DNA from: Bacillota bacterium
Lineage (GTDB): Bacteria; Bacillota; Dethiobacteria; Dethiobacterales; Dethiobacteraceae
Length of the DNA stretch: 35,132 nucleotides
NCBI GenBank assembly: GCA_012521405.1
Contig: JAAYMK010000061.1
Span: 1-35,132 of the forward strand
Direction of reading: 5' to 3'
The notes under the pieces were generated by a model. The model had not been told where the DNA came from. It worked only from the letters and a program-made list of their open reading frames with translations, and made no database searches. Below, piece by piece: positions 16,960-29,360 of this stretch; position 1 is the first letter of the stretch; the number at the start of each line of letters is the position of its first letter. The position numbers and the translations under genes were made by a program.

Positions 16960-18096
16960 TTATTCCAATTCTCTTTTAAAAAAGGCAAGCATATTCTGAA
17001 AGGCCTTCTCTTCCAAATGTAAAGCTTCATTAATCCGTTTAAAATTACCGGAGATACTAGTACAGGACACCCCATACTCGGCCGCCAGTTCCTTTTGCGT
17101 CAAATCCAGAAAATGGAACCGCGCCAGACTATATTCCAAAGCGGCAGCCCATGCCTGCACTTTTACAATGCGGGGTGTATCGGGGTAGACAGTATTAATA
17201 TAATCCAGCCAAATGGCCTGCACATCTTCAAAAAAGCCATCGTCATAACAATTACTTTTTTGCATATTGCGTATGGTGCAGTCAATTACTTGCTGCCATT
17301 CCTGCCGCCAGACAGGATTGGGAAGGGATAATTGGTTTAATTTAATCTTGACAAGCTTCCCCTCAGCATAGATTTTTACCTGTTCTTCTCCCATCTTTTT
17401 TAAAGCCAAAAGGGCCAGTTGACGAAAGCGTTCCTTAATCCAAGGATTTTTGACAAACTTACGTAATACTCTTTTAGCTTTGTCTCCACCTACACGGTCG
17501 TATAAATCAAGTATTTTTTCTTTATATTCATCAGGGCCGTCATAAAGCCAAATGCGCAGTCCCCTGCGGAATTCCGGGCTGCGGTCATACAATAAACACA
17601 GCTCTTCCATTTCTGAATTTGTTAAAACTGTCTCCATGTAGAAATCACGTTCAGAATAGGTGTCCTCAGCATAATCTTCCAAGGCACTAAGTAGTTCTGA
17701 GGCCTCGTAAGCCAGTTCACCAAAAGGCTCTGCACTTAAATACTGTTTTAAGTAATACTGGGATAATTCCATTTCCCCCAACAAACCGTAATTAATGGCC
17801 AGCAAAAAATAACATTCCGTCATGCCTTCATCCAAATGTTGGAGAATATGCAAGAAAATACGGTTAGCTTCACGCAACTGGCCCATTTTGCTTAACATAC
17901 AAGCCAAGTTATAATGATTAAAAGCATTATTTGGTTCTACGCTCACGGCCTTTTGAAAGTAAAAAAGGGCTTTTTCTGGCTTGTTTTTGCGGTAATAGGA
18001 CACACCTTTTTTTAAATAAAAACCGGAATCCTGTTCAAAAGGAATTACATTGGGTGTTTTCGTTTTTGTTTTAACCTTTTCAGGAAAATTTCTCAT
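16960..18096 (-). CDS. TPR-repeat protein with C-terminal helix-turn-helix
   Basis: The 378-aa cytoplasmic protein begins with tetratricopeptide repeats (about residues 27-145: GVSYYRKNKPEKALFYFQKA, HYNLACMLSKMGQLREANRIF, AINYGLLGEMELSQYYLKQYL). A charged middle region follows. The last 60 residues contain a helix-turn-helix, LTQKELAAEYGVSCTSISGNF, of the type that binds DNA. I know no named regulator with this exact layout; TPR plus HTH suggests a signal- or partner-responsive regulator, or a scaffold. It starts 17 nt after the yhaM-like stop (weak GGTGGTG site), so the two are probably co-transcribed. The hairpin at 16881-16916 follows it. Confidence 0.75.
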   Translation of the reverse strand: MRNFPEKVKTKTKTPNVIPFEQDSGFYLKKGVSYYRKNKPEKALFYFQKAVSVEPNNAFNHYNLACMLSKMGQLREANRIFLHILQHLDEGMTECYFLLAINYGLLGEMELSQYYLKQYLSAEPFGELAYEASELLSALEDYAEDTYSERDFYMETVLTNSEMEELCLLYDRSPEFRRGLRIWLYDGPDEYKEKILDLYDRVGGDKAKRVLRKFVKNPWIKERFRQLALLALKKMGEEQVKIYAEGKLVKIKLNQLSLPNPVWRQEWQQVIDCTIRNMQKSNCYDDGFFEDVQAIWLDYINTVYPDTPRIVKVQAWAAALEYSLARFHFLDLTQKELAAEYGVSCTSISGNFKRINEALHLEEKAFQNMLAFFKRELE

Positions 18097-18113
18097 TTTT
18101 TCACCACCAAATC

Positions 18114-19076
18114 TTATTCAACCAAGCCTAAATAAATATCTCTTTCCAGCAGACGGTTCCATTCCGTCCAGCCATCCGCTTTCGCGCCCTTCGCTGCAGC
18201 CAAAGCAAATTGATTCAGCCTGGCTGAAACCAAGTCGGCATGAAAAAGCGCAAAGGCGGCAAATGTGCGCGGGACCTCCGGAGATCCCCACTCTTTCTGA
18301 CCATGATGGGATAAAATCATATGATTCAGCTCGAGTTGCAAATTTTCCGGGAAACCGTCCACTTGATTTATCCGTTCATTGATCATTTCCACGCCTATAA
18401 CTATATGGCCTAAAAGTTTCCCCCGTGTTGTCAGTTCAATAGACAAACCTTTCATTTCATATTCTTCAATTTTACCCACATCGTGGAGGAGCGCTCCACA
18501 TAACAGCAAGGATAAATCTAAGCTGGGATGTATCTTCACAAATTCCTGGCACAGGGCTGCAACTTCCAAAGAATGTTCTGCCAAGCCACCCACGTAATTA
18601 TGATGAACCGAACGGGCAGCCGGTGCTTCAAGATAGCGATTAAGGAAGACATCATCTATGAAAAAAGCTTCCAGCAGCTTTTGTAAATATGGATCTGTAA
18701 TCTGTTTATATAATGCCTGTAGACGGCGTAATAATTCTTCTCGACTAAACGCTGTCGTCTTTTGGAGATGGCTGCGTACAATTTCTTCAGCAGGCATAAG
18801 TTCCAGGCTATAGATAGTCAGCTGCAAGCCGCGGTAATTGCTAACTTCACCCCGTACCCGGATTACATCGCCCACGGCAAACATTTCTGCCATTTCTTCT
18901 GCCTTTTCCCAGACTACGGCACGGATGGTACCGGAAGCATCTGCCAATTGCAGACGCAGATAGTATTCCCCGGCACGGTTAGGTTGATTAAAAGGCAGTA
19001 AGTTTTTTTCTGTGACGATAAAATACGAATGCACCACATCTCCAACTTGTAAATTGGCAATAAATTGTTTTTCCAC
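18114..19076 (-). CDS. YhaM-like 3'-5' exoribonuclease (OB-fold plus HD domain)
   Basis: The 320-aa protein matches YhaM in size and order: an N-terminal OB-fold nucleic-acid-binding domain (about 15-95, YYLRLQLADASGTIRAVVW) and an HD phosphohydrolase domain (about 150-290). The HD metal residues are visible: HHNYVGGLAEHS, LLHDVGK, GHIVIG and LSHHGQ. In Bacillus YhaM is a Mn2+-dependent 3'-5' exonuclease of RNA and single-stranded DNA. GTG 19076 is chosen because GGAGG lies 5 nt upstream; an ATG at 19097 is in frame but has no ribosome binding site. It starts the leftward unit that continues into the TPR gene and diverges from the UroD-type gene. Confidence 0.88.
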   Translation of the reverse strand: MEKQFIANLQVGDVVHSYFIVTEKNLLPFNQPNRAGEYYLRLQLADASGTIRAVVWEKAEEMAEMFAVGDVIRVRGEVSNYRGLQLTIYSLELMPAEEIVRSHLQKTTAFSREELLRRLQALYKQITDPYLQKLLEAFFIDDVFLNRYLEAPAARSVHHNYVGGLAEHSLEVAALCQEFVKIHPSLDLSLLLCGALLHDVGKIEEYEMKGLSIELTTRGKLLGHIVIGVEMINERINQVDGFPENLQLELNHMILSHHGQKEWGSPEVPRTFAAFALFHADLVSARLNQFALAAAKGAKADGWTEWNRLLERDIYLGLVE

Positions 19077-19244
19077 AAGAACCTCCAAGCACAACATCCA
19101 AACTGTTTACAAGTTATTTTATTCCCTACAACTCCCCAATTTCCTCTTTCTTTATCTTCAGTACCATAAGTTTCACAAATTGTTAACATCATGGAGTGGA
19201 AAATAATACTGCAAAAATATTCACAAAGTTTTTGCTATGTAATA

Positions 19245-19273
19245 TTGTTATAACTTACAACAGCTTATATAAT
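19245..19273 (+). promoter_or_regulatory. Sigma-A-type promoter of the UroD-type methyltransferase gene
   Basis: TTGTTA (19245-19250) and a perfect TATAAT (19268-19273) are 17 nt apart, giving a leader of about 60 nt. A second TATAAT at 19311-19316 lacks a good -35 but could be an alternative. An inverted repeat TTACAA (19255-19260) / TTGTAA (19277-19282) brackets the -10 box, a position where a repressor would block transcription. Confidence 0.65.
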
Positions 19274-19340
19274 AGTTTGTAAAGCACTACTTTAATCTTA
19301 GGTAGTTTACTATAATTAAATAAAATTAAGGAGGTAAATT

Positions 19341-20330
19341 ATGCTCACTAAAAGAGAAAATCTGTTGGAAACCATTCGCGGAGGAAAGCCGGACAGATTC
19401 GTCAACCAGTATGAATTTTTAGGTATCATTATGTCAGATCCACTTTCCCAGCGTAATTTAAGGCCAAAGCGTGGCGAACCAAACAAAGTTGACGGCTGGG
19501 GCGTTACTATCAGCTGGCCGGAACACGTACCCGGTCCCTTCCCTGTACATGATGAAGAGCATAAAGTTGTCAAAGATATTACCAAATGGAGAGATGTAGT
19601 CCATGCTCCCCGCACTGATGCTCCTGATGAAGAATGGGCTGAATACATTGCAGAAGCCGAAGCCATCGACCGCAATGAACAATTCCTCACCGTGTTTCAA
19701 GCACCGGGTGTTTTTGAACAGCTACATTACTTAATGGGTATGGACGACACACTCATCAACTTCCATGAAGAGCCTGAAGCAATGCGCGAGCTCATCGACT
19801 ACATTGTGGATTATAAAATTGCTTGCGCCCATAGCTGTCTGAAAAGAATTAAACCCGACGCTATTTTCCAACATGATGACTGGGGCAGCCAAATTAATTC
19901 TTTCCTCTCCCCGGCCATGTTTGCCGAGTTTATTGTCCCGGCCTATAAAAAGCTTTACGGTTTCTGGAGAGAAAACGGCGTAGAATTAATTGTACACCAT
20001 TGCGACTCCTATGCTGCCAACCTGGTTCCCCATATGATTGAAATGGGTATTGATATCTGGCAGGGCTGCCTGTCCACCAACAACAATCCCGAGCTTATCA
20101 AAAAATATGGTGGGAAAATTTCCTTTATGGGCGATATTGATAACGGTCTTGTTGACAGAGAAGATTGGACCCAGGAACTTATCGCCAAAGAAGTGGAACG
20201 TGCCTGCCGTTCTTGTGGCAAACTATACTTCATTCCCTGCACAACCATGGGACTTCCGCAAAGTGTATATCCCGGTGTCTATGAAGCAGTAAGTGAAGAA
20301 ATTGACAGAATGAGCAAAGAAATGTTCTAA
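19341..20330 (+). CDS. Uroporphyrinogen decarboxylase-family corrinoid methyltransferase (MtaA/VdmB/CmuA type)
   Basis: The 329-aa protein has the URO-D fold (N-terminus TKRENLLETIRGGKPDRF) but belongs to the methyltransferase branch. It carries the zinc ligands expected of MtaA-type enzymes: His219 and Cys221 in IVHHCDSY and Cys300 in FIPCTTMG. These activate a thiol or bind the methyl acceptor or donor in enzymes that move methyl groups between corrinoid proteins and substrates or H4folate. The start has an excellent TAAGGAGG site. It is a monocistronic plus-strand gene with its own promoter and terminator, convergent with the MetF operon. No corrinoid protein gene is in the window, so substrate and partner are unknown; heme biosynthesis is unlikely. 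Confidence 0.88.
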   Translation: MLTKRENLLETIRGGKPDRFVNQYEFLGIIMSDPLSQRNLRPKRGEPNKVDGWGVTISWPEHVPGPFPVHDEEHKVVKDITKWRDVVHAPRTDAPDEEWAEYIAEAEAIDRNEQFLTVFQAPGVFEQLHYLMGMDDTLINFHEEPEAMRELIDYIVDYKIACAHSCLKRIKPDAIFQHDDWGSQINSFLSPAMFAEFIVPAYKKLYGFWRENGVELIVHHCDSYAANLVPHMIEMGIDIWQGCLSTNNNPELIKKYGGKISFMGDIDNGLVDREDWTQELIAKEVERACRSCGKLYFIPCTTMGLPQSVYPGVYEAVSEEIDRMSKEMF

Positions 20331-20335
20331 AAGCG

Positions 20336-20370
20336 AAGAGAGTCCGAAGCAAAATTCGGACTCTCTTTTT
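20336..20370 (+). terminator. Terminator between the UroD-type gene and metF
   Basis: A perfect 13-bp repeat (20336-20348 with 20355-20367) with loop GCAAAA is followed by T5 on the plus strand. It lies 5 nt after the methyltransferase stop and 7 nt before the metF stop, so it probably serves both converging transcripts, though the minus-strand T tract is shorter. Confidence 0.9.
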
Positions 20371-20376
20371 CTGCCT

Positions 20377-21294
20377 TTAGTCAAATTTAGGACGCGGCAG
20401 GAGGCCTGCACGCTCCACAATTTCCGGCACAATTTCTTCCCAGGCCACCGCCATAATGTGCACCCCTGCCACACCCTCGATGGTTTTCAGGTGCTCAATC
20501 ATTTCTACCGCAATTTTCACACCTTCGGCTTTTTTATCTTTAGCACCTTTTAAGCGGTCAATAATATGATCAGGAATCAACATGCCAGAAACATTATTTT
20601 TCATATAGCGCGCGGCACCTAGTGACTTGAGGGGAATAATACCCGCCATAATATGCACTTTTTTATGCAGACCTAATTCGCGCACCTTTTCCATCCACCG
20701 CTCAAAGCGCTCCATGTCAAAAATTGCTTGTGTCTGGATAAAATCGGCGCCTGCTTCTATTTTTTTCGCCAAGCGATAAACCCGGTATTCAAAAGGATCG
20801 GCAAAGGGGTTGGCCACCGCTCCGATAAAAACATCCAGGGGAGCTTCCAGCTTATCTCCGCCAAGCAGTTCCTGTTCGTCACGCATTTTTTTCAGCGTGC
20901 TGATTAAATTAATGGAATCTAGATCATTCACGTTTTTCGCTTGCGGTTCATTACCAAAAGAGGCATGATCTCCTTGGAGGCAAAGCATATTTTTTATGCC
21001 CAATGCCGCCGCCCCCAAGACATCTGATTGAATGGCAATCCGGTTACGATCGCGGCAAGTTATTTGAATATTGGGCTCTATGCCCATGTCCAAAATGATT
21101 TTTCCACAGGCAATGCTAGATGTCCGCACAATGGCAGTTTGGTTATCTGTAATGTTGACGGCATCAACGTTTCCTTTCAGAAAAGAAGCATGGTGCTCGA
21201 TAACTTCCCGTTCCGCGCTTTTTGGAGGTCCAAGTTCGCCTGTAACCGCAAATGCTCCACTTTCCAATACTTTTTGCAGATTGCTTTTACCCAT
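20377..21294 (-). CDS. metF: Methylenetetrahydrofolate reductase, MetF type
   Basis: MetF reduces methylene-H4folate to methyl-H4folate with FAD. The 305-aa TIM-barrel protein shows family segments: TGELGPPKS near the N-terminus, VDAVNITDNQTA, ITCRDRNR, LCLQGDH, ADFIQTQAIFD and IMAGIIPLKS. In acetogens this short form works with the zinc-binding protein MetV and draws electrons from a partner oxidoreductase. Its ATG overlaps the metV stop (TAATG), showing coupling. It is the last of four coupled genes and ends at a shared terminator. Confidence 0.95.
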   Translation of the reverse strand: MGKSNLQKVLESGAFAVTGELGPPKSAEREVIEHHASFLKGNVDAVNITDNQTAIVRTSSIACGKIILDMGIEPNIQITCRDRNRIAIQSDVLGAAALGIKNMLCLQGDHASFGNEPQAKNVNDLDSINLISTLKKMRDEQELLGGDKLEAPLDVFIGAVANPFADPFEYRVYRLAKKIEAGADFIQTQAIFDMERFERWMEKVRELGLHKKVHIMAGIIPLKSLGAARYMKNNVSGMLIPDHIIDRLKGAKDKKAEGVKIAVEMIEHLKTIEGVAGVHIMAVAWEEIVPEIVERAGLLPRPKFD

Positions 21295-21962
21295 TACAGT
21301 CTCACATCCTCCCTAATAGTTTTGCGCGGACCACCGTGGTGGGATGTCGACCAATCCTTAGGCGGTTTAACTTTCAAAATATTGTCCAGTTTATTAAAAC
21401 GCATCAGCCGTTCAACAATGAGATGCCAAGCACAATCAATCTCTTTGCTTACTTCACATTTGCCGTTTTGCGAACCTCCGCAAGGACCGTTAAGCATGCT
21501 TTTTGCACAACGGGCAATGGGGCAAATTCCCATAGTTTCTTCTAAAACACAGTCCCCACAGCCAAGGCAGTTTTCCATCCATACGCCTTGTTCTACAGGC
21601 ATACCCATAAAGGTAGTATTGACTCCGGGAAGGGTTTGTTTTTCGTCATAATACATATTCATGGTTTGGATTCCCACACCGCAGGCCAACGAAATAACCA
21701 CATCTGCTTCTTCCACCAATTTACGGGCGGATTCCAGGTATTCAAATTCACACTGGCGTTCAACTGTATGGCTCTTTATCTGCAAAGGTTTGCCGGCTTT
21801 TTGCCGCGCAATGGATAAAGCCAGCGCAGTTTCACGTGCTTCCCTGTCACCGCCGGCCAGACAGACGGTAACACATTCACCACAACCAAGGACAAGGACT
21901 TTCTCATAAGGCTCTATTGCTTTTATAATTTCTGCAAGGGGTTTGCGTTCAGCAACAATCAT
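21294..21962 (-). CDS. metV: MetV, methylene-H4folate reductase partner subunit
   Basis: The 222-aa protein has an N-terminal segment with GCGECVTVCLAGG and a C-terminal cysteine-rich region (CLGCGDC, GICPIARCAKSM, NGPCGG, GKCEV, then EIDCAW). This matches MetV, the zinc-binding subunit needed by MetF in acetogens such as Moorella. It is thought to pass electrons between MetF and FeS or flavin partners. The ATG has AAGGAGG about 10 nt upstream and directly follows the stop of the 697-aa oxidoreductase (TAA-ATG, zero spacing). Order with metF and the oxidoreductase supports one complex. Confidence 0.9.
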   Translation of the reverse strand: MIVAERKPLAEIIKAIEPYEKVLVLGCGECVTVCLAGGDREARETALALSIARQKAGKPLQIKSHTVERQCEFEYLESARKLVEEADVVISLACGVGIQTMNMYYDEKQTLPGVNTTFMGMPVEQGVWMENCLGCGDCVLEETMGICPIARCAKSMLNGPCGGSQNGKCEVSKEIDCAWHLIVERLMRFNKLDNILKVKPPKDWSTSHHGGPRKTIREDVRL

Positions 21963-24871
<2,909 letters not shown>

Positions 24872-25233
24872 CTACCGCATACCTCCTTTTGCTAAGATAT
24901 TTGGCAAAACTTAACCATACACCGGCATACTGCTTGTAAACAATTACGAACCAGGCCATCCGTTTATTTGTGCAAGAACAGCCAGCTTTTACCATTTAAT
25001 TTTGCAAATAAAAAATAAAAGCAACTAAATCAAGGGCTTTTGTATACTATTCGTCAAAAACGCCCTCTTCCCTTTTTCCAAAGAAAAACATCTCCTTTAC
25101 TTGGCGCCGCCCCGAAAAATGTCGTTTTTCCTCACTTATTTAATCGGTTATATACATGTGTATGTGATTCTACAGAATGACCCGAATCCCTTTTAAGTTC
25201 GCATTTTCACAAGGAATATTTTAACAAATAAAG
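24872..25233. other. Non-coding gap between the one-carbon operon and clpC
   Basis: No convincing gene lies in these 360 AT-rich bases. On the minus strand TTTACA followed 15 nt later by TATGGT (about 24915-24941) is a modest promoter candidate for the methyltransferase operon; the spacing is short. A 12-bp inverted repeat ATACA-TG-TGTAT at 25152-25163 could be an operator. I looked for riboswitch-like conserved stems, including cobalamin and SAM types, and saw none. A sigma-54 -24/-12 look-alike was rejected for wrong spacing. Confidence 0.5.
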
Positions 25234-25272
25234 AAAACTGCTGCACGAACCCAAGTTAGTCCATGCAGCAGT
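25234..25272 (-). terminator. Terminator of the ctsR-clpC operon
   Basis: Arms ACTGCTGCA and TGCAGCAGT (25237-25245 with 25264-25272) form a 9-bp perfect stem with an 18-nt loop. On the minus strand it is followed by TTTTCTTTATTT. It lies 16 nt after the clpC stop. Confidence 0.75.
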
Positions 25273-25288
25273 CCTTTAGACAAGGAAA

Positions 25289-27739
25289 TTATATGGTGCT
25301 TTGTGCAGAAAGATTAACTTTGACAAATTCAAGCTTGCCGTCCTTTTCTTCTACGCGGATCGTATCACCATGTGTAAATTCACCGCGCAGCAGCAGTTCT
25401 GAAATTTCATCCTCAATTTTCTGCTGAATCACTCTGCGTAAAGGACGCGCTCCGTAAGTGGGATCATATCCTGCTTTCGCCAAATATGCTTTGGCTGCTT
25501 CCGTGACCTCTAAACCAATTCCTTGCTCGGCCAGCCTTCCCTTTAAGTCTTTGAGCATGAGCGTGACAATTTCCGCCAAATGTTCTTGCTCCAAAGCATG
25601 GAAGACAATGATTTCATCAATGCGGTTTAAAAATTCCGGTCTGAAAGTGCGTTTTAATTCGTCCATCACTTTGTCTCTCATATCTTCATAAGATTTTTCC
25701 GGATCTGCTGCTCTGAAACCTAGGGAAGTTTGTTTCCGCAATTGACTGGCCCCCACATTTGAGGTCATTATCAGCACGGTGTTGCGGAAATCAACTGTCC
25801 GGCCTTTACCGTCCGTTAAGCGCCCGTCTTCCAAAACTTGCAGTAGCACATTAAAGACTTCCGGATGAGCTTTTTCAATTTCATCGAATAAAACTACTGA
25901 ATAAGGTTTACGACGGACTTTTTCCGTGAGCTGGCCGCCTTCATCATAGCCCACATAACCCGGAGGAGAACCAATTAAACGTGCCGTGGAATGCTTTTCC
26001 ATATACTCCGACATATCCAGCCGGATCATGGCATCTTCATCACCAAAAAGGCTTTCTGCCAAGGCCCTGGCCAATTCAGTTTTACCCACCCCGGTCGGAC
26101 CAAGGAAAATAAAGGAGCCAATGGGCCGTTTAGGATCCTTAAGCCCGGCATGAGCCCGCCGGATAGCACGGGAAACAGCTTTTACCGCCTCGTCCTGCCC
26201 AATAACACGGTCGTGTAAAATTTCTTCCAACTTTAACAGGCGCTCTGTTTCTTCCTGTTGCAGCTGGTTCACCGGTATCCCTGTCCAGGCAGCAACAATT
26301 TCGGCAATATCTTCAGCAGTTACTGCTTGGGTATCTTTCAGTTTATTTTGTTCCCATTCCTTTTTCAGGCTTTCCAGTTCAGCCTTTAACTGCTGTTCTT
26401 TGTCGCGTAATTGCGCCGCCAATTCAAATTCCTGACTATGAACGGCCGATTCTTTTTCCTGCCGCAGCGTTTCCAGGCGTTCTTCAATCTCTTTAAGGTT
26501 AGGCGGAGCCGTGTAAGTTTTCATCCGCACTCTTGATGCTGCTTCGTCAATTAAATCAATGGCTTTATCAGGTAAAAAGCGGTCTGTGATATAGCGATCC
26601 GACAGGTTTACAGCAGCTTGCAGCGCCTCATCTTCAATTTTTACCCGGTGGTGTGCTTCATAGCGGTCGCGTAAACCTTTTAAAATCGCCAAGCTTTCTT
26701 CCTTGGTGGGTTCACCTACCATAATGGGTTGGAAACGACGTTCTAAAGCAGGATCTCGTTCAATATGCTTCCGGTACTCATCCAGTGTGGTAGCACCGAT
26801 GGCTTGTAATTCGCCTCGCGCTAAAGCCGGTTTTAAAATATTTGAAGCATCTATGGCTCCTTCGGCTGCTCCGGCACCAATGATAGTATGCAGCTCGTCG
26901 ATGAAGATAATCACATTACCGGCCTGCATTACTTCATCCATCAGTTTTTTCAAACGTTCCTCAAATTCACCGCGATATTTTGTGCCGGCCACCACGGCGG
27001 CCAATTCTAAAGTTACGACTCTTTTATCTTTTATCGTTTCAGGTACATTGCCTTCAACAATTCTTTGCGCCAACCCTTCTGCAATGGCGGTTTTCCCCAC
27101 ACCCGGTTCACCAATTAAACAAGGATTGTTTTTGGTGCGGCGAGACAGTACTTGGATAACGCGCTCTATTTCCGTCTCTCTACCGATTACCGGATCCAGT
27201 TTGCCTTCTTTAGCCAGTTGTGTCAAATCGCGACCAAATTGATCAAGTGTAGGCGTTGCTGGGGCTTTGGCACTTCCGCCGGGTTGACCACTAGGGGCGC
27301 CTCCCAAGTGCGCCAGCACAGATTTGCGTGCTTTTCCCAAATCGACACCCAGATTAGCCAAAACTTGGGCAGCGATTCCCTCCCCTTCTCTGATTAGCCC
27401 TAAAAGGAGATGCTCTGTACCCACATAATTGTGCCCCAGATTGCGCCCTTCTTCGAAAGCCAGCTCAATTACTTTTTTCGCCCGGGGCGTATAATTAAGA
27501 TTTTGAGTGGTGGAGCGCTGCTCACCTTTGCCAATCATTTTTTCAATTTCAGCACGGACTCTTGCCAAGTCTACACCGAGAGAAAGCAAAACTTTAGCGG
27601 CAATACCGCTGCCCTCCCTGACAAGTCCTAACAAAATATGCTCTGTGCCAATAAAATTATGTCCGAAACGTACAGCTTCTTCTTGCGCCAAAAGCAGTAC
27701 TTTTTGTGCTCTTTGCGTAAAGCGTCCAAACATAAACAC
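25289..27739 (-). CDS. clpC: ATP-dependent Clp protease ATPase ClpC
   Basis: ClpC is the Hsp100 unfoldase that feeds proteins, including arginine-phosphorylated ones, to ClpP. The 816-aa protein has two N-terminal Clp repeats ([26 protein letters not shown]) and two AAA+ modules with Walker [14 protein letters not shown] and [13 protein letters not shown]. An M-domain with a UVR-type motif ([13 protein letters not shown]) distinguishes ClpC from ClpA and ClpE. GTG 27739 (MFMFGRF) has AGGAGG at a spacing of 7; the ATG two codons later is 13 nt away. It starts 2 nt after the mcsB stop. It is the last gene of the CtsR-controlled operon. Confidence 0.98.
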   Translation of the reverse strand: MFMFGRFTQRAQKVLLLAQEEAVRFGHNFIGTEHILLGLVREGSGIAAKVLLSLGVDLARVRAEIEKMIGKGEQRSTTQNLNYTPRAKKVIELAFEEGRNLGHNYVGTEHLLLGLIREGEGIAAQVLANLGVDLGKARKSVLAHLGGAPSGQPGGSAKAPATPTLDQFGRDLTQLAKEGKLDPVIGRETEIERVIQVLSRRTKNNPCLIGEPGVGKTAIAEGLAQRIVEGNVPETIKDKRVVTLELAAVVAGTKYRGEFEERLKKLMDEVMQAGNVIIFIDELHTIIGAGAAEGAIDASNILKPALARGELQAIGATTLDEYRKHIERDPALERRFQPIMVGEPTKEESLAILKGLRDRYEAHHRVKIEDEALQAAVNLSDRYITDRFLPDKAIDLIDEAASRVRMKTYTAPPNLKEIEERLETLRQEKESAVHSQEFELAAQLRDKEQQLKAELESLKKEWEQNKLKDTQAVTAEDIAEIVAAWTGIPVNQLQQEETERLLKLEEILHDRVIGQDEAVKAVSRAIRRAHAGLKDPKRPIGSFIFLGPTGVGKTELARALAESLFGDEDAMIRLDMSEYMEKHSTARLIGSPPGYVGYDEGGQLTEKVRRKPYSVVLFDEIEKAHPEVFNVLLQVLEDGRLTDGKGRTVDFRNTVLIMTSNVGASQLRKQTSLGFRAADPEKSYEDMRDKVMDELKRTFRPEFLNRIDEIIVFHALEQEHLAEIVTLMLKDLKGRLAEQGIGLEVTEAAKAYLAKAGYDPTYGARPLRRVIQQKIEDEISELLLRGEFTHGDTIRVEEKDGKLEFVKVNLSAQSTI

Positions 27740-27741
27740 AG

Positions 27742-28821
27742 TTATCCCTCCTCTGATTCTAATGCCCGCTCTTGCAGATACCGGCGAATGAGACGCGCAC
27801 GTTGGCGGTCCCTATCCATGCTGTCCAACATCTGGCCGCACAGCATCTGCAAATTCGCTGGGCGTTGTAATACCATTAATTCTTTTAAAACAACTTTATT
27901 TTTTACACCCTCAATGAGCCCTAAATCAATACCCAGGTGCACATCCGACAACAGTTGCATTGCTTCTTGCGAGGAAATCAGCTGCGCATGCCGGAGAATG
28001 CCAAAACTGCGGTTTACACGATCGGCAAGCTGGTCTCGGCTTTCATTAAGCAAAACTTGCCGAGCTTGAGATTCCTGTTCGACAATTTGCTTGGTTACAC
28101 CATACAGATTTTTAATAATTTCTTCTTCGGCTTGCCCTAAAGTTATTTGGTTTGAAATTTGTACCAAATTACCGGTTATCTCTGATCCTTCTCCGTACAT
28201 ACCGCGGACCGCCAGTCCAACTTGTGCAATGGCAGACAAAATACGGTTAATCTGTTTTGTCATCACTAAAGCCGGAAGATGAACCATGACTGAAGCCCGC
28301 AAACCTGTACCCACATTAGTGGGACAAACAGTTAAAAATCCCCATTGTTCATCAAAAGCATAATCTAATTTTTCCTCCAGTAAATCGTCACACTGTCCCG
28401 CCAGTTGAAGTGCTTTTTCCAATTGCAGCCCGGGCAGCAGGCATTGAATACGCAGATGATCTTCTTCATTAATCATAATGCTCAAAGCTTCATCCTGACG
28501 CAGGATCACTGCAGAATTACGCTGCTCCTTTGCCAGGGCAGGACTAATTAGGTGCTTTTCCACCAACACCTGCCGCTCCAATGGGGAAAGCTCTTTCATC
28601 CGCAAAAAAGTCATGGGCCCAAATATTTCTGGCAGAACTTCACTGGCTTCTTTTATCTTTTGCAAAACAGTCTCCGTTTGACTATCTGAGGCCAAATAGG
28701 GAAAGGGAATATCACGGAGGTTGCGCGCCAACCGAATACGGCTACTTAGAACAATATCGCCATCCGGTCCGGAAAAACGCATCCACTCACTGACTTGTTT
28801 TTGTTTTTTTTCCTCACTCAT
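27742..28821 (-). CDS. mcsB: Protein-arginine kinase McsB
   Basis: McsB phosphorylates arginine residues, marking proteins for ClpCP and inactivating CtsR. The 359-aa protein shows phosphagen-kinase motifs: SSRIRLARN near the N-terminus, the ATP-contacting and catalytic region [18 protein letters not shown], and a C-terminal [11 protein letters not shown] start at ATG 28821 (MSEEKKQKQ), which overlaps the mcsA stop by 8 nt with GGCGGTG upstream; the frame runs 6 codons further but without a site. It needs McsA for full activity, which is encoded just upstream. Confidence 0.96.
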   Translation of the reverse strand: MSEEKKQKQVSEWMRFSGPDGDIVLSSRIRLARNLRDIPFPYLASDSQTETVLQKIKEASEVLPEIFGPMTFLRMKELSPLERQVLVEKHLISPALAKEQRNSAVILRQDEALSIMINEEDHLRIQCLLPGLQLEKALQLAGQCDDLLEEKLDYAFDEQWGFLTVCPTNVGTGLRASVMVHLPALVMTKQINRILSAIAQVGLAVRGMYGEGSEITGNLVQISNQITLGQAEEEIIKNLYGVTKQIVEQESQARQVLLNESRDQLADRVNRSFGILRHAQLISSQEAMQLLSDVHLGIDLGLIEGVKNKVVLKELMVLQRPANLQMLCGQMLDSMDRDRQRARLIRRYLQERALESEEG

Positions 28822-29344
28822 TATTTTCACCGCCCTCAATCTTTGCCTCTAAAGCACGAATTTGATCCCGCAAAATTGCCGCCTGTTCAAATTCTTCCCG
28901 TGCCACTAAAATCTGCAGTTTTTTTCTCATTTCCTCAAGATTCCGGCGCAATTTTACCGTGGCTCCGGCTCGTTTAGGAATTTTCCCCACATGTTGGGCC
29001 GAACCATGTATGCGTCGCATGAGCGGTTGCAAACGTTCGCCAAAAGCAGTATAACACTGACTGCAGCCGAAACGTCCAATTTGTCCAAATTGGGCATACG
29101 TTAAACCGCAGTTTTCACACTGCTGTTTTCTGGCTGCAATCTCTACAGGCTGGTTGCCTGTCTGCGCATCTATGTTTAGCAGGCCTGACAGTAAATTTTG
29201 GATAGAAAAAGGCGGAAAATCAAAATTAAATTCACCTTTCTCGCGTGCACATTGTTCGCATAAATGTGAAACTGTTTTCTCTCCATTAATGATTTCCGTC
29301 AAATGAACAGTTGCCGGTCTTTTTTGGCACGCCTGACATAACAT
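28814..29344 (-). CDS. mcsA: McsA, zinc-finger activator of McsB
   Basis: The 176-aa protein has four CxxC pairs: CQAC and CEQC in the first 40 residues, CENC and CSQC near residues 95-120. A C-terminal UVR motif (EEFEQAAILRDQIRALE) follows. McsA binds zinc and activates McsB, and takes part in CtsR control. The ATG 29344 has GGAGG at a spacing of 9; a TTG one codon before is possible. It lies 16 nt after ctsR and overlaps mcsB. Confidence 0.95.
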   Translation of the reverse strand: MLCQACQKRPATVHLTEIINGEKTVSHLCEQCAREKGEFNFDFPPFSIQNLLSGLLNIDAQTGNQPVEIAARKQQCENCGLTYAQFGQIGRFGCSQCYTAFGERLQPLMRRIHGSAQHVGKIPKRAGATVKLRRNLEEMRKKLQILVAREEFEQAAILRDQIRALEAKIEGGENNE

Positions 29345-29360
29345 CAAATGCCACCTCCGC

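Noticed and set aside
19341-20330. HemE (uroporphyrinogen decarboxylase) annotation
   Set aside because: The HxC and distal Cys zinc ligands and the one-carbon context point to the methyltransferase branch.
24985-25005. Sigma-54-like sequence (CTGGCTGTTCTTGCA) before the methyltransferase operon
   Set aside because: The spacing between the GG and GC elements is two bases too short for a -24/-12 promoter.
24872-25233. Cobalamin, SAM or other riboswitch
   Set aside because: I looked for conserved boxes and long stems in the gap and saw none.
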